From assembly GCF_001273755.1 (NCBI RefSeq), contig NZ_LGYA01000001.1, positions 4,151,299 to 4,215,298 of the forward strand: a stretch of DNA of 64,000 nucleotides. Reading direction: 5' to 3'. The translations under genes and the position numbers were made by a program. The notes under the pieces are model-generated. The model was not told where the DNA came from and did no database searches. It saw nothing but the letters and a program-made list of their open reading frames with translations. Of this stretch, positions 57,118-64,000 are shown piece after piece (the first letter of the stretch is position 1; each line of letters begins with the position of its first letter). Origin of the DNA: Peribacillus butanolivorans (GTDB lineage Bacteria; Bacillota; Bacilli; Bacillales; DSM-1321).

Positions 57118-58338
57118 TTATTTTTCTCCTAAAATAGCGAGTGGACTAAATACTTCATAATGAATATGTTCTTTCGATACACTCCATTTACTTAGGGCCT
57201 CATTGATTGCTTCCATAAAAGGAATAGGTCCGCAGAAATAAAAATTAGCTTCTTTTGATGGAACGATAGATTGCAGGAAGTCTAAACCCATGTATCCTTC
57301 TTTATCAAAATGTCCAGAGGTTCGATCGGCTTCTGTTGGTGCAGCATAGACTACAAATGATTTTATATGTTGATGATCATTCGCTATTTGTTGCAGATGC
57401 TCTTTAAAGGCATGTGTTTGGCTGTTGCTTGTTGCATGGATAAACGTAACCTGACGTTGTGGTTGTTTTTCTATAATGGTATTTAACATGCTAAGCAATG
57501 GTGTAATTCCAATACCGCCACTAATTAGAACGACAGGTAAATTTGTGTTATCAAGTTCGAAGTCACCTGCAGGAGCAGAAAATTGCAGCGTATCTCCAAC
57601 TTGCAGCTGTCTATGTAAATAGTTAGATACAATTCCAGATGGAGCATCTCCATGGGCATCTTCACGTTTAACACTGATTCGGTAGTAATTCTTACCAGGT
57701 GAATCCGAAAGACTGTAATGGCGTATATGCGTATATTTCTCGCCAGGAATTTCCGCCTTTAGTGTTAGGTATTGCCCAGCATGATAGGAGGCAATGGGTT
57801 TTCCGTCTGTAGGCTTTAGGTAAAAGGAGGTTACCGCATCACTTTCTTTTATCTTTTTATCGATATTGAAGCTTCGGTATCCTTCCCATCCACCAGGCTG
57901 ATGTTCTGTTTCCTCATAGAGGTTTTTTTCAATATCAATAAAGGCATCTGCAATATAGCCATAGGCCTTTCCCCATGCCTCTATGATTTCATCTGTGGCT
58001 GCGTCACCTAATACGTCTTTAACTGCTTGAAGCAACGTTTCACCTACAACCGGATACTGTTCAGGCTTTACCCCTATGGCACGATGTTTCTCAGTAACTC
58101 TTTTAATTACAGGTTTTATCGCTTCAAGGTTCGTAATATGTTCACCTGCAGCATAGACCGCATACCCTAAGGCCTCCTGTTGAATGCCTCTTTTTTGGTT
58201 CGTTTGGTTAAAAAGGTTATACAAATCAGGAGCTTTTGAAAATAGTAATTCATAAAATCTCTTTCCTATTGGTTTACTATGTTCCTTGAGAACAGGTGCT
58301 GTTGACTGAACGATTTCTATGGTCTTAGCATCAAGCAT
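57118..58338 (-). CDS. hmp: Flavohaemoglobin, nitric oxide dioxygenase
   Basis: The 406-residue product has a globin domain (residues 1-140) with proximal His85 in KHRAIGVKPEQYPVVGE, Tyr29 in KRFYELLF and Gln53 on the distal side. It is followed by a ferredoxin-reductase-like FAD domain (HIRHYSLSDSPG with the RxYS motif) and an NAD domain (ISGGIGITPLLSML, FYFCGPIPFM). It converts NO and O2 to nitrate in the cytoplasm with NADPH. GAGGAGG before ATG. A 15-bp palindrome lies 30 bp upstream of the start. Confidence 0.95.
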   Translation of the reverse strand: MLDAKTIEIVQSTAPVLKEHSKPIGKRFYELLFSKAPDLYNLFNQTNQKRGIQQEALGYAVYAAGEHITNLEAIKPVIKRVTEKHRAIGVKPEQYPVVGETLLQAVKDVLGDAATDEIIEAWGKAYGYIADAFIDIEKNLYEETEHQPGGWEGYRSFNIDKKIKESDAVTSFYLKPTDGKPIASYHAGQYLTLKAEIPGEKYTHIRHYSLSDSPGKNYYRISVKREDAHGDAPSGIVSNYLHRQLQVGDTLQFSAPAGDFELDNTNLPVVLISGGIGITPLLSMLNTIIEKQPQRQVTFIHATSNSQTHAFKEHLQQIANDHQHIKSFVVYAAPTEADRTSGHFDKEGYMGLDFLQSIVPSKEANFYFCGPIPFMEAINEALSKWSVSKEHIHYEVFSPLAILGEK

Positions 58339-58367
58339 GTTAAATTGTCCTCCTCAAATTTCAGGGA

Positions 58368-58382
58368 TATTTACTGTAAATA
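58368..58382 (-). promoter_or_regulatory. Palindromic operator candidate upstream of hmp
   Basis: TATTTAC-A-GTAAATA, a perfect 15-bp inverted repeat (read on the minus strand), 30 bp upstream of the hmp start. Position and symmetry fit a repressor such as NsrR, though it is not the usual NsrR consensus. Confidence 0.55.
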
Positions 58383-58514
58383 GCATTCCCACTAAATATA
58401 GGAGTAAACATGATATTTTGGCCCCATTCAACTTATCACTCACCAACCCAAACATCTTACTAAAAGCGGGCTTCCGTCCTTTTTGGAGATTTTGAAATTC
58501 CCTTAAGATAATTC

Positions 58515-58546
58515 AAAGACACCATACCTAATAGTACGATGTCTTT
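58515..58546 (-). terminator. Terminator of fabH
   Basis: AAAGACA / TGTCTTT with partial inner pairing (ATCGTAC / GTATGGT), between fabH and hmp. Confidence 0.6.
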
Positions 58547-58626
58547 GTTTAGTATCCTTGTTAAATTAAACGGGCTCCATTAGCTCAATAAGAAAATAAA
58601 CTGCTGATCAGTAGCTCTTGATTTTT

Positions 58627-58650
58627 AAGTAAAGCACCGGTTAGTTGAAG
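58627..58650. repeat. Dispersed intergenic repeat, copy 1
   Basis: AAGTAAAGCACCGGTTAGTT, continuing GAAG. Related copies lie at 59792-59816, 60871-60896 and 60991-61010, and in shorter form at 41380-41405, 41998-42012 and 40430-40450. The shared core, read on the other strand, is ACTAACGGGTGC. Confidence 0.55.
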
Positions 58651-58660
58651 AAAAAAAGCG

Positions 58661-59644
58661 TTATAGGGTCCAATTGATAAGCAATCCTGCTTGTGCTAAT
58701 CCACCACCGAAACCATATAATAAAATCTTCTCACCATTACTGAGCTTTCCTTCACTTACTCCTTTATCTAAAGCTAATGGTATTGATGCTGAGGAAGTAT
58801 TTCCATACTCCACTAAGCTATATAATGTACGCTCAATTGGAAAACCACTTCTATCACATATTGACTCAATCATTCTTAAATTTGCACTATGCGGAACAAA
58901 CCAATCAACATCATTCAAATGAAATTCAGTATTTTTCATCACAGTTTGCATTCCTTTTGGAACAGTAGTAACAGCCCATTTATAAACCTCACGTCCATTT
59001 TGTACAAGGTTACCACTATTATTTAAGTCTTCACCATTTATACGTGTCGATAGGTTTGTACTATATAAATGTTTTCCGCCTGCTCCTTCCGAATATAAAT
59101 GTGAAGAAATAAAACTTGGTTGTTGTTCATCATATTCTACAAGAACTGCTCCTCCACCATCTCCAAATAAAATACAAGTGGCTCGATCTTCATAGTCCAT
59201 AATTTTAGATAAAGTATCAGCTCCAATAACAAGAACTTTCTTGTTTAAACCAGATGTTACTAATCCATTAGCTACATGCAACCCATAAGTAAATCCTGCA
59301 CAAGCAGCGTTTAAATCAATAGCTCCAGTATTCTTAATACCTAGCTTTGCTTGGACTAAAGAAGCTACACTTGGTGTGTTGAAATCAGGTGAAAAGGTAC
59401 AGACAATAATCATATCAACATCTTCGACTGATTTATCATACCGTTCCATTAAATCCTTTACAGCTTTATAACTTATATCACTAGTAAACTCTTCTTCATG
59501 TGAAATTCTTCGTTCTTTAATACCAGTACGTTTAACAATCCATTCATCATTGGTTTCAATCATTTTTTCTAAGTCCTTATTTGTTAACCTTTTTTCTGGA
59601 ACATAAGAACCTATCGCAGTAATACGTGCTTTGGATTTGAACAT
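58661..59644 (-). CDS. fabH: Beta-ketoacyl-ACP synthase III (FabH)
   Basis: The 327-residue enzyme has the Cys-His-Asn triad of FabH: Cys115 in LNAACAGFTYG, His252 in VPHSANLRM and Asn282 in YGNTSSASI. The N-terminus ARITAIGSYVPEKRLTNKDLE and TNDEWIVKRTGIKERRI are typical. It condenses acetyl-CoA or branched acyl-CoA with malonyl-ACP to start fatty acid synthesis. It stands alone, without other fab genes, and lacks a FapR site that I could see, so it may be the second (FabHB, YhfB-like) isozyme. ATG 59644 has GAGGTGG 7 nt upstream; ATG 59677 has none. Confidence 0.92.
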   Translation of the reverse strand: MFKSKARITAIGSYVPEKRLTNKDLEKMIETNDEWIVKRTGIKERRISHEEEFTSDISYKAVKDLMERYDKSVEDVDMIIVCTFSPDFNTPSVASLVQAKLGIKNTGAIDLNAACAGFTYGLHVANGLVTSGLNKKVLVIGADTLSKIMDYEDRATCILFGDGGGAVLVEYDEQQPSFISSHLYSEGAGGKHLYSTNLSTRINGEDLNNSGNLVQNGREVYKWAVTTVPKGMQTVMKNTEFHLNDVDWFVPHSANLRMIESICDRSGFPIERTLYSLVEYGNTSSASIPLALDKGVSEGKLSNGEKILLYGFGGGLAQAGLLINWTL

Positions 59645-59791
59645 AAAATAGCCACCTCGTGTTATGAATTGCATCAATTTTATAACTGATATTAATACCT
59701 GGTACTAATTATAAAGTAAAAAAAATCTTATGCAACTACCCTTAACCTTTAGCCCCATAAGAAAAAGAGTTGCCCACGCCACTCCCTTATT

Positions 59792-59816
59792 GAAGTAGAG
59801 CACTCGTTAGTGAAAG
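59792..59816. repeat. Dispersed intergenic repeat, copy 2
   Basis: GAAGTAGAGCACTCGTTAGT, continuing GAAAG; matches copy 1 at most positions. Confidence 0.55.
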
Positions 59817-59860
59817 AACTTTTCCAATTAATGAGGATTTTGTGCTTGAGCTACTCTGTT

Positions 59861-60364
59861 CTAATTGGAATATAGGTAAAGTCCAAAATCTTGCATAACA
59901 GAGGTGTGCCCCCTTTGACGCAACATGGTAGCTATATTGCCACGGTGATATGATCCGTGAGTAACAACGTGTAGTACCGATTCAGAAATAGAAGTTTCAA
60001 GCAACCCAGCATATGGATTATCCACCACAATCAATTTTTCAAAATCTTTTTGACTGTTCAGAAGTGCTTTGTTTCGCTCAGATAAGTCTAGAAATATTTT
60101 TTTCATTTCCTCAATACTTTTCGTTTCCACCTCTTTTCTTAATTGATCCGTAGACCCCATTGCTTCATTCATACTTTTACCTGATATTATGTCAAACCAT
60201 GCGTAATCTGTGAGATAAATGTGAGACAACACCTTTGATACAGAAGAAAAACCACTTTGAATTTCCTGATGATAAATTTCCTGTGGAAGTTCTTTTAAAC
60301 GATCAATTATGACTCCATTTGCCCACACGTGGTAGTTGTACATTTTTAATACGGATTGTGTCAT
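59861..60364 (-). CDS. DinB-family protein
   Basis: The 167-residue product is a DinB-type four-helix bundle: VLKMYNYHVWANGVIIDRLKELP at the start, His in KVLSHIYLTDYAWFD and THGSYHRGNIATMLRQRG supply the metal site. The CxxxxDW-like end here is MQDFGLYLYSN. The family includes bacillithiol-dependent transferases. GGAGGGG before ATG. It differs from the DinB protein at 52.4 kb. Confidence 0.9.
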   Translation of the reverse strand: MTQSVLKMYNYHVWANGVIIDRLKELPQEIYHQEIQSGFSSVSKVLSHIYLTDYAWFDIISGKSMNEAMGSTDQLRKEVETKSIEEMKKIFLDLSERNKALLNSQKDFEKLIVVDNPYAGLLETSISESVLHVVTHGSYHRGNIATMLRQRGHTSVMQDFGLYLYSN

Positions 60365-60541
60365 ATTTATTCCCCTCCATTTTCATAAGTTATTTCGTGT
60401 TAAACGATTGATGCCTAAATGTTAAATAATTTTCCGGTAAATTATTTAAGGTAATTATCCCCAACTACTCCTCTTATAGCGAATCATCGAATAATACTCA
60501 TAAGTTTGTACAAAATACTTATGTTCAAAGGAGGTGTTTAT

Positions 60542-60667
60542 ATGCCTAATCTAAATGATAATAAGTTCAAAAAAATTCAATCTGAAAGTCAAAAGCAAGG
60601 AAAATCACAAGAAGAATATGCTGCGGAACTTGAAATGAACAAATTGAAAAGTCAAAAAAGGAAGTAA
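60542..60667 (+). CDS. Small hydrophilic peptide, 41 residues
   Basis: AAAGGAGGTG lies 5-6 nt before the ATG and a good terminator follows, so this is a real small gene. The product is very hydrophilic, Lys/Gln/Glu-rich and without Cys, Trp or long hydrophobic stretches: MPNLNDNKFKKIQSESQKQG, then EEYAAELEMNKLKSQKRK. Composition is like that of minor small acid-soluble spore proteins; I do not recognise the exact family. Confidence 0.7.
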   Translation: MPNLNDNKFKKIQSESQKQGKSQEEYAAELEMNKLKSQKRK

Positions 60668-60688
60668 CCACACCAAATAATGATCATT

Positions 60689-60716
60689 GGCAGGAAGTTG
60701 TTTCCTGCCTTTAATT
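60689..60716 (+). terminator. Terminator of the small hydrophilic gene
   Basis: GGCAGGAA / TTCCTGCC with a short loop, then TTTAATTT. Confidence 0.85.
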
Positions 60717-61034
60717 TACCTTATTATTGGAATTTATCTTGCAACGTTTAAACTTCAGTATTTCTTAAACTCCCTCAGTTAAATACGATAACGCTCACGA
60801 ATACTCGTTAATTCGCAGTTTTTTTTAAACCATTTGGAATAGGATTCATAAACGAACCCTGCTCTGTTATTCAAGTAGAGCACCAACTAATTCAACAAGA
60901 AATTCAACTGATTATTTTCCTTCTGATAACTAACTAACCGCCCTGTTTGTTACATACAAAAAAGTACATTTCGTCATATCTCTTTAAAGAATGATTGCAC
61001 CCGTTAGTCGTATATTAATTTTATTTGTACCACT
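60717..61034. other. Intergenic region with repeat copies 3 and 4
   Basis: No gene. Contains TCAAGTAGAGCACCAACTAA (60871-60890, continuing TTCAAC) and ATGATTGCACCCGTTAGT (60991-61008), members of the dispersed repeat family. Confidence 0.5.
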
Positions 61035-61574
61035 TTACTTATCCCATTCCTTTAAAAGCTCTTGGTCGATTTCTTCAATGATTTCTTCAGCACCATCTTT
61101 TTTTACTACCTTTACTTCTATATCTTTGACATCACTGATGGCATACCAAAACCTTCTATCACCTTCGACCTTGATGATTTTCGCTGGTTCATCACCTGCA
61201 TATATTTCAGAAATAGAATTATCACTAATTGCTCCTGAATAAATGTATGGAACTTGGTTCATTGAAGACCATTTAACAGGTGTATTCCATTCTGCTCCTC
61301 TTGTTTGTTTCCATTCCCATTTATCATTTTCTTTTTCAAAGTAAGCAATAAATATTTGTTCCCCTTGTGCATTATTCTCTTTAAATACTGCAATGGCATC
61401 ATCTTCATGCACCACATTCATTTGCTTATGAACGAGCGAATAAGAATAATCCTTTTCCCCTAAGTGCATTTCATCTATCGATTTGTGAAAGAAATCTTCA
61501 AATGTTTGTTCTTTTGAACAACCAATTAAAAATGCTATACAAATTATAAACGAAAAAAATATCTTTATTTTCAA
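61035..61574 (-). CDS. Putative lipoprotein
   Basis: The 179-residue product starts with a lipoprotein signal peptide: IFFSFIICIAFLIGCSKEQ, lipobox LIGC with Cys at residue 19. The mature part is soluble with alternating charged helices and strands (FEDFFHKSIDEMHLGEKDYS, AIAVFKENNAQGEQIFIAYF, RRFWYAISDVKDIEVKVVKK). It resembles small Bacillus lipoproteins of unknown function. A TTG start is used with AAGGGGGA 6-7 nt upstream. Confidence 0.78.
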   Translation of the reverse strand: MKIKIFFSFIICIAFLIGCSKEQTFEDFFHKSIDEMHLGEKDYSYSLVHKQMNVVHEDDAIAVFKENNAQGEQIFIAYFEKENDKWEWKQTRGAEWNTPVKWSSMNQVPYIYSGAISDNSISEIYAGDEPAKIIKVEGDRRFWYAISDVKDIEVKVVKKDGAEEIIEEIDQELLKEWDK

Positions 61575-61880
61575 TCTTATCCCCCTTTGAAATCGTTCTC
61601 TTTAATCTATTTTAACATCAGTTCCTAATACATTCTCTCGCTCAAACTTTCGATATCCATCTAGAAAATCAAGCAAATTACCTCCTATTTTAAATGTTTT
61701 ATTATTATTGAAAAAAAATTATGCCGCTCTCGGTTATAAAATACTGTCAACTAATTCCTAAATGGAATCAACGTAGACTATCTAGTCAATAGGGTATATA
61801 ATAAAAATTAAATTTTATATTGAAATATTAAAATTATCTGGTTATAATACGATACGTTCTAATTAATTTTGTTCGTGTTT
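61575..61880. other. Intergenic region before brnQ
   Basis: AT-rich, with a likely -10 TATAAT at about 61843 (GGTTATAATACGA), which would put the start of transcription upstream of the CodY box. No other gene. Confidence 0.4.
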
Positions 61881-61895
61881 AATTTTTAGAAAATT
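61881..61895 (+). promoter_or_regulatory. CodY box in front of brnQ
   Basis: AATTTTTAGAAAATT differs from the CodY consensus AATTTTCWGAAAATT at a single base. It lies 49 bp before the brnQ start. CodY bound to branched-chain amino acids and GTP would repress transport of those amino acids, as known in B. subtilis. Confidence 0.8.
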
Positions 61896-61943
61896 TAATA
61901 TTTTTTAAAAATAGTAAATTTTAGTTATTATGGAGGTTTTAAT

Positions 61944-63278
61944 TTGTCTAATAAAGTACCATCTTCATTTATAGTAGTGATTGGTTTCATGTTATTCGCA
62001 CTATTCTTTGGGGCAGGAAACTTAATTTTCCCGCCGATGCTTGGTCAATCAGCAGGAATGAATATCTGGACTGCTAATGCCGGGTTTTTAGTAACAGGGG
62101 TTGGATTACCGTTACTAGGTGTGTTGGCACTTGGTTTTTCTGGGAAAGATGATTTACAATCATTAGCAAGCCGCGTACATCCTGTGTTTGGGATTGTATT
62201 CACAACCGTTCTTTACTTAGCAATCGGTCCATTATTTGCAATGCCTAGAACAGGAAACGTTTCTTTTGAAATAGGTGTAAAACCATTCTTACCCGAAAAT
62301 GCTGGGCCGCTTCCTTTGCTTATTTTCACAATCATCTTTTTTACAATTACGTGTCTTCTTTCGCTCAATCCCGCGAAAATTGTCGAAATTGTGGGGAAAA
62401 TATTAACACCTATTAAGTTAACGTTCATCGGAATCCTGGTAGTAGTAGCTTTTGTTAATCCAATTGGGGATTTTCAAGCACCTGCTAAGGACTATACAGT
62501 TCAACCATTTTTTAATGGGTTTAGAGAAGGTTATTTAACAATGGATACTCTTGCATCTTTTGTTTTTGGCATCATTATCATTAATGCCATTAAAGAAAAA
62601 GGAGCAAAAACAAAAAAACAAATTATGATTGTTTGTGGAAAAGCAACTGGAATTGCTGCCGTTATCCTAGCAACCATTTATACAGCTCTTTCTTACATGG
62701 GTGCTTCAAGTGTAGAAAAACTTGGACACTTGGATAATGGAGGTATTATCTTAGCAAAAGTCTCGGATTACTATTTTGGAGCTTATGGTGGGATATTATT
62801 AGGATTAATGATTACAGTAGCTTGTATTACAACGAGCGTAGGACTTGTTACATCTTGTTCTTCGTACTTCCATAAACTATTTCCAAAGCTACCTTACAAA
62901 ACAATTGCTATTTGTTTATCGATTTTTAGTGCAATAGTTGCCAATATTGGACTAACACAGTTAATTGCATTTTCTGTACCTGTAATGACAGCTATTTATC
63001 CATTAGCCATTGTATTGATTTTCTTAACATTCCTTCATTCTTTATTTAAAGGGAAGGCTGAAGTTTATCAAGGTAGCTTACTTTTAACTTTTATTGTCAG
63101 TTTATTTGATGGATTAAATGGAGCCGGTATACACATTTCATCCATTAATAATTTCTTTAATACAATTCTTCCTTTGTACGAGGTAGGACTAGGGTGGATT
63201 ATTCCAGCTATTGTTGGAGGATTCATAGGGTATGCCGCTAGCATATTGAAATTCCGTCTTAATCATCAAGTAGATTAA
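61944..63278 (+). CDS. brnQ: Branched-chain amino acid carrier BrnQ (LIVCS family)
   Basis: The 444-residue protein has about twelve membrane helices and the LIVCS pattern: GFMLFALFFGAGNLIFPPMLGQSAG at the start, MPRTGNVSFEIGV, ITCLLSLNPAKIVEIVGKILTPIKL, and GREG-like FNGFREGYLTMDTLASFVFG. It imports leucine, isoleucine and valine with Na+ or H+. TTG start with GGAGG 7 nt upstream. A CodY box lies in the leader and a strong terminator follows. Confidence 0.93.
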   Translation: MSNKVPSSFIVVIGFMLFALFFGAGNLIFPPMLGQSAGMNIWTANAGFLVTGVGLPLLGVLALGFSGKDDLQSLASRVHPVFGIVFTTVLYLAIGPLFAMPRTGNVSFEIGVKPFLPENAGPLPLLIFTIIFFTITCLLSLNPAKIVEIVGKILTPIKLTFIGILVVVAFVNPIGDFQAPAKDYTVQPFFNGFREGYLTMDTLASFVFGIIIINAIKEKGAKTKKQIMIVCGKATGIAAVILATIYTALSYMGASSVEKLGHLDNGGIILAKVSDYYFGAYGGILLGLMITVACITTSVGLVTSCSSYFHKLFPKLPYKTIAICLSIFSAIVANIGLTQLIAFSVPVMTAIYPLAIVLIFLTFLHSLFKGKAEVYQGSLLLTFIVSLFDGLNGAGIHISSINNFFNTILPLYEVGLGWIIPAIVGGFIGYAASILKFRLNHQVD

Positions 63279-63298
63279 TTAATTAAATCATGTATTTA

Positions 63299-63337
63299 AA
63301 AAAGCAGTCTAGGATTAATGCCTAGACTGCTTTTTTA
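63299..63337 (+). terminator. Terminator of brnQ
   Basis: AAAGCAGTCTAGG / CCTAGACTGCTTT with a 7-nt loop and T-run. Confidence 0.92.
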
Positions 63338-63419
63338 TGAATATGGATATAACAAATGATCTCAAATTAGTCGACCACTTTGCATCAGAACTAATCTACG
63401 CATTTCATTTCAAAAAAAA

Positions 63420-63437
63420 GGGCTGCCGTAGCAACCC
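63420..63437 (-). terminator. Terminator of the amino-acid permease gene
   Basis: GGGTTGC-TACG-GCAGCCC (one wobble) followed by eight T on the minus strand. Confidence 0.85.
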
Positions 63438-63477
63438 TGGTTTTGAAGTAAATCAATAATTTATAATCCAAAGTGAA

Positions 63478-64000
63478 TTATAGATTAGCCACTTTATCAT
63501 CTGTCTGAGCAGCATCTACTGGTATACGTTTGTCTATTCCAAAAGCGTAATAACTAATTACAACGATACCTAGAAAACCAATTCCTACAATAAGCGATAT
63601 ACGTGTTTCATCATTAAACCACATTCCGATTAATACCATAATTAAGAAAGCAATGGTCAAATAGTTTGTAACAGGTGCAAAAGGCATCTTGAATGGATGA
63701 TTGACCATTTCAGCACTTTTTACTTTTCTGAATTGAATTTGACTAATCAGAATGACAAACCACGGAATCATACCAGGAAGTACACTGGCACTGTATACAT
63801 GCACAAATAAATTTTCTGGTGCAATATAACTTAAAACAACGCCAATTGCTAACCCAACAATCACACCGAACGTACCGAATAAAGGGACACCACTATTAGA
63901 TACTTTCGCAAAGAATTTTGGCGCTTGTCCATTTATTCCCAAAGTATAAAGCATACGTCCTGCACTGTAGATACCACTATTGCAGCCTGACATTGCAGCT
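63478..64000 (-). CDS. Amino acid permease (AAT/APC family), C-terminal part
   Basis: The frame enters from beyond the right edge (AAMSGCNSGIYSAGRMLYTLG) and ends at 63478, giving about 173 residues, roughly the last 40 percent of the protein. NSGIYSAGRMLYTLGINGQAPKFF and VPLFGTFGVIVGL are the helix 8-9 region of AAT-type permeases such as AapA/YbxG; five further helices follow, then a short polar tail. It imports one or more amino acids by proton symport; the substrate is not clear. Confidence 0.88.
   Translation of the reverse strand, partial: AAMSGCNSGIYSAGRMLYTLGINGQAPKFFAKVSNSGVPLFGTFGVIVGLAIGVVLSYIAPENLFVHVYSASVLPGMIPWFVILISQIQFRKVKSAEMVNHPFKMPFAPVTNYLTIAFLIMVLIGMWFNDETRISLIVGIGFLGIVVISYYAFGIDKRIPVDAAQTDDKVANL

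Overview
The window comes from a low-GC, endospore-forming member of the Bacillaceae, most like the Bacillus simplex / Peribacillus group. The evidence is the mix of genes: the competence master regulator ComK, the sigma-G protein CsgA, an SspL-like spore protein, a SinI-type antirepressor, HelD, a CodY-box-controlled brnQ, strong AGGAGG ribosome sites with many TTG and GTG starts, and dense rho-independent terminators. Species was not determined. No rRNA, tRNA, CRISPR array, intact insertion sequence or prophage was seen.

Layout. 0-9 kb: a degenerate tandem repeat at the left edge, small lipoprotein and hypothetical genes, a YvrJ/DUF2922/DUF1659 cassette, csgA, a regulator/membrane-protein pair, a second tandem repeat, and a guanine-type riboswitch in front of a lipoprotein nucleosidase. 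9-16 kb: a secreted M14 carboxypeptidase, an aldo/keto reductase, a NUDIX hydrolase, an excalibur protein, and many broken genes (ZIP transporter, DUF3427 helicase tail, dehydrogenase copy, membrane-protein tail, nuclease-toxin tail). 15-18 kb: a type VII (LXG) polymorphic-toxin locus with an EndoU toxin, its immunity gene and an orphan SUKH immunity gene. 18.5-21.5 kb: an XRE-cupin regulator divergent from an MHS transporter and an ornithine-cyclodeaminase-like enzyme. 22-31 kb: a SRPBCC protein, an atypical UvrA-like ATPase, SspL, HelD and malate:quinone oxidoreductase. 31.8-36 kb: a 3-hydroxybutyrate locus (dehydrogenase, lipocalin-like protein, GntP permease, divergent LysR) and comK. 37-43 kb: a secreted GDPD-like protein, an M4 protease with its emfourin inhibitor, a YjgB-like protein, a VOC protein, and a phosphoglycerate-dehydrogenase-like gene behind a ZTP riboswitch. 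43.9-50.6 kb: an eight-gene operon that can be read as a complete non-phosphorylating L-fucose (or related 6-deoxyhexose) oxidation pathway, with promoter and a palindromic operator; a LacI-family candidate regulator lies at 55-56 kb. 54 kb: a c-di-GMP-I riboswitch directly in front of a 42-codon SinI-like antirepressor gene. 56-64 kb: VOC, flavohaemoglobin, FabH, DinB, BrnQ and an amino-acid permease cut by the window edge.

How it works together. The operon at 44-50 kb would import a sugar (MFS), mutarotate it (FucU), oxidise it (SDR), open the lactone (amidohydrolase), dehydrate the aldonate (split UxaA), oxidise the 2-keto-3-deoxy acid (second SDR) and cleave it (FAH hydrolase). Three riboswitches (guanine, ZTP, c-di-GMP) tie local genes to purine, folate/one-carbon and second-messenger status. 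The most novel-looking item is c-di-GMP control of a SinI-type antirepressor, which would connect c-di-GMP to the SinR biofilm switch by RNA. The 10-22 kb region shows repeated local duplication and decay.
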